This document shows positions 58,124 through 64,000 of a stretch of DNA of 64,000 bases, piece by piece. The notes below the pieces were generated by a model. That model was not told the DNA's origin. It saw only the letters and a program-made list of their open reading frames with translations, and did no database searches. Positions within the stretch are counted from its first letter, which is position 1; every line of letters starts with the position of its first letter. The position numbers were made by a program, and so were the translations under genes. The stretch is from AC-51 sp036265325 (GTDB taxonomy: Bacteria; Actinomycetota; UBA4738; HRBIN12): NCBI GenBank assembly GCA_036265325.1, contig DATAPH010000088.1:4841-68840 (forward strand). Direction: 5' to 3'.

Positions 58124-58801
58124 CTAGCAACAGTCGTCGATGCAGGCGGCGATCGGCTTGCGGATCCCCGTCACGAACGGCACCTCGACCTTCGTGAAGC
58201 GGCGCGCCTCGGTGTTCCGCAACAACCGGATCACGTCGACGATCGAGTCGAGTTTGGGCGACTCGAACGCGAGGATCCATTCCCAGTCGCCGAGCCCGAA
58301 CGCGCTCGTGGTGTTGCCGACCACCTCGGGGAACTCGCGGCCGGTCCCGCCGTGGGTGCGAAGCAGCTCGGCGCGCTCCTCGGACGGCAACAGGTACCAG
58401 TCCGCCGTCCGGACGAACGGGTACACGCACAGATAGTCCTGCGCCGGGTCCCCCTTGACGAAGGCCGGCGCGTGGTCCGGGCTGAACTCGGCGGGCTTGA
58501 CCACACCCATGAAGGACCAGGCGAGGTCGAGATACGTCGCGATCTCCGTCCGGCGGAACTCGACGAGTGCGTGCTGGACGTCCTCGGCGGTCGGACCGAC
58601 AAGCCAGAGCAGCAGATCGGCGTCCGCCCGGAAGCCGACCGTCGAGTACGAACCGCGAAGCGTGACGCCGTCGCCGAGCCGTTTGAAGAGGTCCTCCACC
58701 TCGCGGGTGGCGCGTGCACGGTCCTCGGGATCGGCGAACGCGGACCGGATCTCTGGGTCGGCGCGGAACACGGGATACAGGGCGTAGATCGTGTCTGTCA
58801 T
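58124..58801 (-). CDS. hemQ: Coproheme decarboxylase HemQ (chlorite-dismutase family)
   Basis: Converts iron-coproporphyrin III (coproheme) to heme b, the last step of the coproporphyrin-dependent branch. The 225-residue protein has the chlorite-dismutase-like fold with VYPFVRTADWYLLP (catalytic Tyr region) and the proximal heme His150 in LRTHGGTGREFPEVVGNTT, then FGLGDWEWILAFE. The unusual C-terminus ends CIDDCC. ATG overlaps the hemY stop (ATGA), so hemE-hemY-hemQ form one coupled unit. Confidence 0.95.
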   Translation of the reverse strand: MTDTIYALYPVFRADPEIRSAFADPEDRARATREVEDLFKRLGDGVTLRGSYSTVGFRADADLLLWLVGPTAEDVQHALVEFRRTEIATYLDLAWSFMGVVKPAEFSPDHAPAFVKGDPAQDYLCVYPFVRTADWYLLPSEERAELLRTHGGTGREFPEVVGNTTSAFGLGDWEWILAFESPKLDSIVDVIRLLRNTEARRFTKVEVPFVTGIRKPIAACIDDCC

Positions 58802-60174
58802 GCGTGGACCTCCCGGTCGAGATATGCGGCGATCGCGTCGGCGGTCATACCCGCGCTGCGGACGCAGTCCGGGACGCCGACGCCGTCGAGCGACCGTCCA
58901 CACACGAAGATACCCGGGGGGAGCTCGTAGCGGATCCGCTCGGCGCGCTCGAGATGCCCGACCAGGTACTGCGGCATCGCACGCGGCCACCGCACGACGG
59001 CGGCGTCCTCGGGAGCGTCCGGCAAGGGCAAAAGCGCGGCGAGATGCCGGGCACACGCGTCGATCAGCGCGGCATCGTCGGCATCGAGGATGTCCTCCTC
59101 GCCGGCCGCGCCGACGAAACAGCGCAACACCGCACGGTCCCCGAACGACGGGTCGGGCCACTTGTTCGAGATCCACGTGCTCGCGGTCATCGGCGCCGCG
59201 CCTCGCGGGACGACGAACCCCGACCCTTCGGGGAGCGCCGAGCCCGTGCCCTCGGCGTAGACCAGGGCGACCACGCCGGTCGAGACGAACGGGATCCGGG
59301 CGAGCTCGGCCGACGCGGCGCCGGGCGGCACGAGCCGTGCGGCGGCGGGCGCGTCGACCGTCAGGATCACGGCACGCGCGTCGACGGGGCCCTCGGGCGT
59401 CAGCACGCGCCAGGCCTCGCCTTCGCCGCGTTCGATCTTCGTCGCGGGGGTAGAGGTGCGAAGCGACGCCTTGCCGACGTCGTCGACCAGCGCGTCGATC
59501 AACCGCTCCACGCCGTCGCGGGGGCGAAGGAACATCGGGCCGGCGTCGCCCTTGGGGTGGCGCGCCGCCGCCTGTGCGCCGCGGAGGAGCGACCCCTGCG
59601 CGCGCTCCCAGCCCTGCAGCTCCGGAAACGTCGCACGCACCGACAGGGCGTCGACGTCGCCGGCATACAAGCCCGAGAGCAGCGGCGCGATCGCTCGGTC
59701 CGTCGCCTCGTCACCGAGGCGGCGTCGCAGCAGCGTCCCGAGCGACTCGTCCTCGTCGTCGCGGCGCTTGCGCGCGATCAGATCACGAAGCGCGCGCATC
59801 CGCCCCGCGCGCGACAGACCCGGCCAGCGGAACGCATCACCGAGGTCGCTCGGGATGCCGAACGCGGTTCCGGTCGGGTACGGCACCAGGCCGCGCTCGG
59901 TCCACAGGTAGGAGCCCGCCGCGCGCGGCTGGATCAGCTCGTCGCCGATCCCGAGCTCTCGGCAAAGGTCGACCGCCCACGGCTTGCGTGCGAGGAACGA
60001 ATCGGGACCGGCCGGCACGCGGACACCGCCGACCGACACGCTCCGCAGCATGCCGCCCGGCTCGGGTGCGGCCTCGAGCACGGTGACCGTTGCGGCAGGG
60101 TCATCCGCTCGCACACGGTGCGCCACGGTGAGCCCGGTCACGCCACCGCCGATGATCACGACGTCGACGGTCAC
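58798..60174 (-). CDS. hemY: Coproporphyrinogen III oxidase / protoporphyrinogen oxidase, HemY type
   Basis: FAD enzyme that in bacteria with HemQ oxidises coproporphyrinogen III to coproporphyrin III (CgoX). The 458-residue protein has the N-terminal FAD fold VVIIGGGVTGLTVAHRV, the EAAPEPGGMLRS segment, GPDSFLARKPWAV, and a C-terminal GIFVCGRSLDGVGVPDCVRSA FAD motif. It lies between hemE and hemQ with 4-nt overlaps on both sides. The pathway role (coproporphyrin rather than protoporphyrin) is inferred from the neighbouring hemQ. Confidence 0.95.
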   Translation of the reverse strand: MTVDVVIIGGGVTGLTVAHRVRADDPAATVTVLEAAPEPGGMLRSVSVGGVRVPAGPDSFLARKPWAVDLCRELGIGDELIQPRAAGSYLWTERGLVPYPTGTAFGIPSDLGDAFRWPGLSRAGRMRALRDLIARKRRDDEDESLGTLLRRRLGDEATDRAIAPLLSGLYAGDVDALSVRATFPELQGWERAQGSLLRGAQAAARHPKGDAGPMFLRPRDGVERLIDALVDDVGKASLRTSTPATKIERGEGEAWRVLTPEGPVDARAVILTVDAPAAARLVPPGAASAELARIPFVSTGVVALVYAEGTGSALPEGSGFVVPRGAAPMTASTWISNKWPDPSFGDRAVLRCFVGAAGEEDILDADDAALIDACARHLAALLPLPDAPEDAAVVRWPRAMPQYLVGHLERAERIRYELPPGIFVCGRSLDGVGVPDCVRSAGMTADAIAAYLDREVHA

Positions 60175-61214
60175 GGGGCGACGCTCCGCTGGGTCCGCTC
60201 GTGCACGAGATCGACCAACCGTTGGAGGGTCCCCACCGGTGTGTCGGGCAGCACGCCGTGCCCCAGGTTGAACACGTGGCCGTCACGCGCGCCGGCGCGC
60301 GCGAGCACATCGAGCGCCTCGCGCTCGACCACCTCCCAGGGCGCGAGCAACGCGCTCGGATCGAGGTTGCCCTGCACGGCGCGCTGCGACGCGCCCCCGA
60401 CGCGCGCCCACCCTGCGTCGAGCGGCACGCGCGCGTCGATGCCGATCGCGTCGCCGCCTGCGGCCGCCATCGCAGCCAGCAGCTCGCCGGTTCCGACGCC
60501 GAAATGGATCACGGGCACGCCGAGCTCACCGATCGCAGCGAACAGCCGCCGCATGTGCGGCGCCACCGCCGTCTCGTACGTGGCCGGTGCGAGCGCACCC
60601 ACCCACGAGTCGAAGATTTGGATCGCCGACGCGCCGGCTTCGACCTGCGCCCCCACGTGCGCGACGACGGTCGTGACGAGCCGATCGAGTAGGTCGTTCC
60701 ACAGGGCCGCCTCGCTCCACAGCAGCGCCTTCGTGCGCGCGTGGTCGCGCGACGGGCCTCCTTCGATCAGATAGCTGGCGAGCGTGAACGGCGCGCCGGC
60801 GAACCCGATCAGCGGTACGTCGAGCTCTTTGGCCAACAGCCGGACCGTGTCGAGGACGAAGGGCTCGTCGGCTCCGGGCTCGAGCGCCCGCAGCCGAGCG
60901 ACACCGGTCGCGTCGCGGATCGGATCGTCCAGCACGGGGCCGCGCCCCTGCACGATCCGGATCGGCACCCCGACCGCGACGAGCGGCACGACGATGTCGC
61001 TGAAGACGATCGCCGCGTCCACCGGCATCCGGCGCAACGGCTGCAACGTGATCTCGACCGCCTCTTCCGGGCGCCGGATCGACTCGAGGATGTCGCGGTC
61101 GCCGCGGAGTTCCCGATACTCGGGCAGGTAGCGGCCCGCCTGGCGCATGAACCACACAGGGGTGCGGTCGACGGGCTCGCGCCGGAGCGCACGCAGGAAT
61201 CGATCCGAGGCCAT
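60171..61214 (-). CDS. hemE: Uroporphyrinogen decarboxylase
   Basis: Decarboxylates the four acetate chains of uroporphyrinogen III to coproporphyrinogen III. Seen are PVWFMRQAGRYLPEYRELR (the Arg motif binding substrate), IVFSDIVVPL, GFAGAPFTLASYLIEGG and HFGVGTGELL. The 347-residue protein begins at an ATG and opens the hemE-hemY-hemQ unit. It directly follows, in the pathway, the hemACDB/L products encoded on the other strand 14-23 kb away. Confidence 0.97.
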   Translation of the reverse strand: MASDRFLRALRREPVDRTPVWFMRQAGRYLPEYRELRGDRDILESIRRPEEAVEITLQPLRRMPVDAAIVFSDIVVPLVAVGVPIRIVQGRGPVLDDPIRDATGVARLRALEPGADEPFVLDTVRLLAKELDVPLIGFAGAPFTLASYLIEGGPSRDHARTKALLWSEAALWNDLLDRLVTTVVAHVGAQVEAGASAIQIFDSWVGALAPATYETAVAPHMRRLFAAIGELGVPVIHFGVGTGELLAAMAAAGGDAIGIDARVPLDAGWARVGGASQRAVQGNLDPSALLAPWEVVEREALDVLARAGARDGHVFNLGHGVLPDTPVGTLQRLVDLVHERTQRSVAP

Positions 61215-61260
61215 GACCAGCCAGGATACGGAGCCGTTGCGGGCCCGCTCGGGGCGGCGC

Positions 61261-61698
61261 TCAGGCGAGCTCGACGCCGTCCGCGTCGGCGGCGGTTCGC
61301 CGGTCGATCGCGGGATCGGTCTGGCGGAGCCCGACGACCTCGCTCGTGACCTCGATCAGCCGGTCGATGTCGAACGGCTTGACCAGATACGCCACGGCGC
61401 CGAGGTCGCGGGCCCGCTGCAGGTCGAGGATGTTGTCCTTGCCCGAGCAGACGATCACCGGAACCGGATCGCCCTTGGCGTGGAGCTGCTCCAGTACCTG
61501 CCACCCGTCGATCCCGGGCAACAGCACGTCCAACAAGAGGGCGTCGGGCGACTCGGTCTCGATCCGCTCGAGGGCCGTGCGGCCGTCGCTCGCGAGCATC
61601 GGCTCGATCCCCACCGCGGTCAGGTTGATCCGAAGGATCACCAGCGTGTCCGGGTCGTCCTCGGCGATCAGCACGCGCGGCTTGTGAAGCGCCACCAT
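61261..61698 (-). CDS. Stand-alone response-regulator receiver protein
   Basis: A 145-residue single receiver domain. Acidic pair in LIAEDDPDT, phospho-acceptor Asp in LLLDVLLPGIDGW, Ser in VIVCSGKDN, Lys in YLVKPFDIDRL. A 20-residue tail follows without a DNA-binding domain, so it must act through a partner. The ATG shares a base with the stop of the upstream GAF gene (TGATG), giving a coupled pair. No histidine kinase is adjacent. Confidence 0.9.
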   Translation of the reverse strand: MVALHKPRVLIAEDDPDTLVILRINLTAVGIEPMLASDGRTALERIETESPDALLLDVLLPGIDGWQVLEQLHAKGDPVPVIVCSGKDNILDLQRARDLGAVAYLVKPFDIDRLIEVTSEVVGLRQTDPAIDRRTAADADGVELA

Positions 61699-62576
61699 CA
61701 GCCGACCTCCCGCCGCTTCCGGAGATCGAGCAGCGCGGCCACGTGCGCGCGCTCCGCTTCGTACAACCGGGCGTTCGCGACGGCCAGCGCAGCCTGCTCG
61801 GCGAAGACCGCGAGCGCGCGCAGGTCGTATTCGGTGAACGAACGCCCGATCGGCGCGTTCACGTTGAGCACGCCCTGCAGCTCGGCGCGGTGCACGAGCG
61901 GCACCGACATCGCGCTTTCCACGTAGGGCTCGCGCAGCACCAACCCGGGGAACAGATCCGGATCCGCATGGCCGTCGATCAACACCGGCTCGCGTCGGAT
62001 CGCCACGTACCCGCCGACCCCCTCGCCCAGGCGCATCCGCTGGCCGACCGCGGCGTCGCGTCCGAGCGCGCACACCGTGACGAGGTCGGTCTCCTCGACG
62101 AGCATCACCGAGCCGCCGGTCGCGTCGAGCAGTTCGCACGCGCTCCGCAAGATCGTGTCGAGCAACTCGTCCATCTGGAGATGTGCGTTCATCTGCTTGC
62201 CCGCGTCGAGCAACAGCGAGACCTCGTGCAGCCGGTTCGTGAGCGCGGCGGTCAACACCCGCTCGTCGGTGAGCGAGCGCGTCAACCGCTCGAGCGCCGT
62301 CTCCTTGTGGAACGCCCACAGGAACAGGCCGCCGCCGACGCCGACGATGACGAACAGGATCCGGCCGGCACCGGATCCCGTGAGCCGGGCCGACGGGATG
62401 ATCGCGAACGAGACGACGACCGCGGCGATCAGGGCTAGTGCGGTCGCGGTGCGCTGCCACAGCTGACGACGCCGTTGTTCGACCGCTTCGAGCGAGGGTG
62501 TCTGGAAGTCACGGAGCCCGGCGATGCGCGCGTCGCGCCGCAGCCGGTCCGGTTCGCTCTGACGGTGGTTCCGCAC
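61698..62576 (-). CDS. Membrane GAF-domain protein
   Basis: A 292-residue protein. After a basic N-terminus come two transmembrane helices (ALALIAAVVVSFAIIPSA and ILFVIVGVGGGLFLWAF), then a coiled segment and a GAF domain (about 120-275) with LDTILRSACELLDATGGSVMLV, GEGVGGYVAIRREPVLI and VLNVNAPIGRSFTEYDL. It ends with a helix and no output domain. Upstream of, and coupled to, a lone receiver gene, it may sense a small ligand or redox signal. GTG start follows GAGGGG. Confidence 0.85.
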   Translation of the reverse strand: MRNHRQSEPDRLRRDARIAGLRDFQTPSLEAVEQRRRQLWQRTATALALIAAVVVSFAIIPSARLTGSGAGRILFVIVGVGGGLFLWAFHKETALERLTRSLTDERVLTAALTNRLHEVSLLLDAGKQMNAHLQMDELLDTILRSACELLDATGGSVMLVEETDLVTVCALGRDAAVGQRMRLGEGVGGYVAIRREPVLIDGHADPDLFPGLVLREPYVESAMSVPLVHRAELQGVLNVNAPIGRSFTEYDLRALAVFAEQAALAVANARLYEAERAHVAALLDLRKRREVG

Positions 62577-62642
62577 GCCGTAGGCCCCTCAACTCGTGGA
62601 CCCACGTCGTATCGGCCCGCTTCGGGCGTCGGAAGAGCGGGA

Positions 62643-62676
62643 AACCGGCCGACCCCCGCGCGGGGGACGGCCGGTT
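62643..62676 (-). terminator. Strong hairpin downstream of the Cys/HTH gene
   Basis: A long GC-rich stem: AACCGGCCG pairs with CGGCCGGTT, an A-A mismatch, then CCCCCG with CGGGGG. It starts 23 nt after the stop of the Cys/HTH gene on the minus strand. No T-tract. Likely ends that gene's transcript and isolates it from the GAF operon. Confidence 0.7.
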
Positions 62677-62699
62677 CCTCAGCGCGCAACGCCGCGACG

Positions 62700-63248
62700 T
62701 CAGCTGTGCGAAAGGGCCATGCCGGGCCGGCGCTCGAGCACCATCACCGTCGGATCGAACTGTCCCGGGATCTCCTCCCACAGTTCGAGCGGGCGCGAGC
62801 GGCGCCGGTGCGCGAGCGTCAGGCTGACGATCCGCTGCGCGGCCTCCGGCGGCACGCGCTTGCGCTTGGCGTTGTACAGGTAGCCGCGCAGGGTCGACTC
62901 CGGCATGTTGAGCATCTCCGCGACGGCGCGCACCGAGCCATGCTGCATCCGCAACCACCGGATCAACGGGCGGACACGCTCGACGGGCACGCCCTGCTTC
63001 GACCACATGCCGGCGCGCGGGTGCACCACGCGCAGCTGATGGCCGGGCACGAACGTGAACGGGTGCCCGGCGTGCCGGTTCCACGGCACCGACGTCACGG
63101 CGCTCCGCTTAGGCGTCGCGCCGCAGCCACAGTGACAGCTTCCGTACGACGAACACTCGGGCACGCAGGTGCCGTGCGACGGATGGTCGAACGTCCATCC
63201 GGCAGACCGCGGTTCAAGCGGGGGTTCTCGAAGCGGTTGGGTCTCCAC
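62700..63248 (-). CDS. Cys-rich zinc-binding-like protein with C-terminal HTH
   Basis: A 182-residue protein from a GTG preceded by GGAG. Residues about 20-80 contain a Cys/His cluster (CVPECSSYGSCHCGCGAT, HAGHPFTFVPGHQ), a pattern seen in actinophage and actinobacterial proteins where it likely binds zinc. A helix-turn-helix segment follows (SVRAVAEMLNMPESTLRGYLY, shown to its tyrosine) with basic KRKRVPPEAAQRIV. Thus it may be a DNA-binding protein. The longer frame upstream overlaps a membrane gene. No family name is certain. Confidence 0.65.
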   Translation of the reverse strand: METQPLREPPLEPRSAGWTFDHPSHGTCVPECSSYGSCHCGCGATPKRSAVTSVPWNRHAGHPFTFVPGHQLRVVHPRAGMWSKQGVPVERVRPLIRWLRMQHGSVRAVAEMLNMPESTLRGYLYNAKRKRVPPEAAQRIVSLTLAHRRRSRPLELWEEIPGQFDPTVMVLERRPGMALSHS

Positions 63249-63327
63249 GACCTCTCCTTCACGTCCGGCCGTTCCACGACGGGAACGGCGGGTCGATGCG
63301 AGCGAGGAAGCTCGCGGTCTCGACTGA

Positions 63328-63891
63328 TCAGACGAGAACGAGCGGCGGAGCCCGTGTGCCGCCGGGACGCGACGTTCGGCGGACGAGCGGGACGACGACG
63401 GGCCGGCTCGGCGTACGGATCTGCGCGACGACGACCGGCTGCTGACGCCGGACCGACCGGACGAGGCGCAGCACCGCGAAACCGAGCGCGATGAGCACCA
63501 GCGCCGAGCCGATCGCGAACGACAGCTCGAACAAGAAGCTGGAACCGAAGAGCCCTTCGGCGAACGGATCGCGCTGCGCGACCCGCTCGGTGATCTCGAG
63601 GAACATGAACAGAACAAGCTCCGAGGCGATCAACGCGGCGAGCAACCGGCGGAGGTGGCGCGTCGGTTCGAGCGTCGGGTGCGGCCGCCACCTGACCCGG
63701 CCGAGCCCCCACCAGGCGCCGACGACGACGAGCGCCTGGATCGCCATCGGGATGTACGCGGACCAGGAATAGGAGAGGCCGGCGTGGTGATACTCGTCTG
63801 CGTCGAACAACGCGTTGGCGACCGCGTGACCGGAGATCGCGCTCAGCAGGATGCCGCGCACCCAGAAGAGCCACGCGGGCTTCGACGCCAT
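63328..63891 (-). CDS. Four-helix membrane protein of unknown function
   Basis: A 187-residue protein with four transmembrane segments: near WLFWVRGILLSAISG, YIPMAIQALVVVGAWWGLG, LAALIASELVLFMFLEI and FAIGSALVLIALGFAVLRLV. The tail is basic and Pro/Arg/Val-rich. The loop DADEYHHAGLSYSW contains adjacent His residues that could bind metal. ATG 63891 is chosen; a TTG twelve codons upstream is possible. It lies 79 nt upstream of the Cys/HTH gene on the same strand. No family recognised. Confidence 0.65.
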   Translation of the reverse strand: MASKPAWLFWVRGILLSAISGHAVANALFDADEYHHAGLSYSWSAYIPMAIQALVVVGAWWGLGRVRWRPHPTLEPTRHLRRLLAALIASELVLFMFLEITERVAQRDPFAEGLFGSSFLFELSFAIGSALVLIALGFAVLRLVRSVRRQQPVVVAQIRTPSRPVVVPLVRRTSRPGGTRAPPLVLV

Positions 63892-64000
63892 GCCGTCAGG
63901 ATGGCAGCCCGTCTTCCCGCCGGTCAACGAACAGATATGGAGGGTTCGTGGTGCTCGGAACCCTTCTCAGGCAACGCTCAGGAACCGTGCGAGCCCTCGA

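Noticed and set aside
1..64000. CRISPR array, rRNA operon, tmRNA, RNase P RNA or prophage
   Set aside because: I looked for regular spaced repeats, conserved rRNA blocks and the hallmark ends of tmRNA and RNase P RNA and saw none. Phage-like signals are limited to one Cys/HTH protein.

Overview
The window is about 64 kb of dense, very GC-rich chromosomal DNA with strong third-position G/C bias and frequent GTG starts and ATGA/GTGA stop-start overlaps. It looks like Actinomycetota. Supporting marks are an F420/deazaflavin-type oxidoreductase, a HemQ-type (coproporphyrin-dependent) heme branch, an IclR regulator divergent from leuCD, and the lysC-asd / dnaX-recR / tadA / tRNA-Ser neighbourhood. 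The SRP RNA is the long, Bacillus-like form with an Alu domain, not the short 4.5S form usual in Streptomyces and Mycobacterium, so a deep-branching or uncultured actinobacterial lineage is likely. I cannot place it to class.

Layout. 0.1-4 kb: MazG-like pyrophosphohydrolase, two GNAT acetyltransferases and the aspartate-pathway pair lysC-asd. 4-9.5 kb: a complete peptide/solute ABC importer operon (lipoprotein, two permeases, two ATPases). 9.6-11.3 kb: ECF sigma factor with a membrane DUF4349 partner. 11.3-14.5 kb (minus): SRP RNA, dnaX, recR and a DUF4272 gene. 14.6-21 kb: small membrane and secreted proteins, HAD phosphatase, acetyltransferases, SGNH hydrolase, two tRNA-Ser genes, a cyclic-nucleotide-binding protein, tadA and a small metallopeptidase. 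21-24 kb: leuC-leuD, a divergent IclR regulator and a clear palindromic operator array between them. 24-30 kb: aldo/keto reductase, two MFS transporters and a two-component system. 30.2-32.2 kb: an MFS exporter lying between an intact tRNA-Arg(ACG) and a 46-bp copy of that tRNA's 3' half, which looks like the scar of an integrated element. 32.3-36.5 kb: tandem nitroreductase (SagB-like) coupled to a methyltransferase, a Bcp peroxiredoxin, an SRPBCC protein, a Nudix remnant and a third tRNA-Ser. 36.5-61.2 kb: heme genes in three groups (hemA-hemC-hemD, hemB, hemL on plus; hemE-hemY-hemQ on minus), interleaved with peptidases, a ureohydrolase, a flippase-like protein, a beta-lactamase/2H-phosphoesterase fusion, MsrA, CDGSH and GntR proteins, a UvrD-family helicase, AIM24 and a HAD hydrolase. 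61.2-64 kb: membrane GAF protein with an orphan receiver, a Cys-rich HTH protein and a four-helix membrane protein.

How the genes work together. The heme genes give every step from glutamyl-tRNA to coproporphyrin plus the terminal HemQ step; only ferrochelatase is not seen here. TadA is the enzyme that edits A34 of tRNA-Arg(ACG), the tRNA encoded 11.5 kb away. No CRISPR array, prophage or rRNA operon is visible. The most unusual items are the tRNA-Arg repeat flanking a transporter, the long SRP RNA, a 20-bp palindrome shared exactly by hemD and the helicase gene, the beta-lactamase/2H fusion, and the uncharacterised SagB-like/methyltransferase pair.
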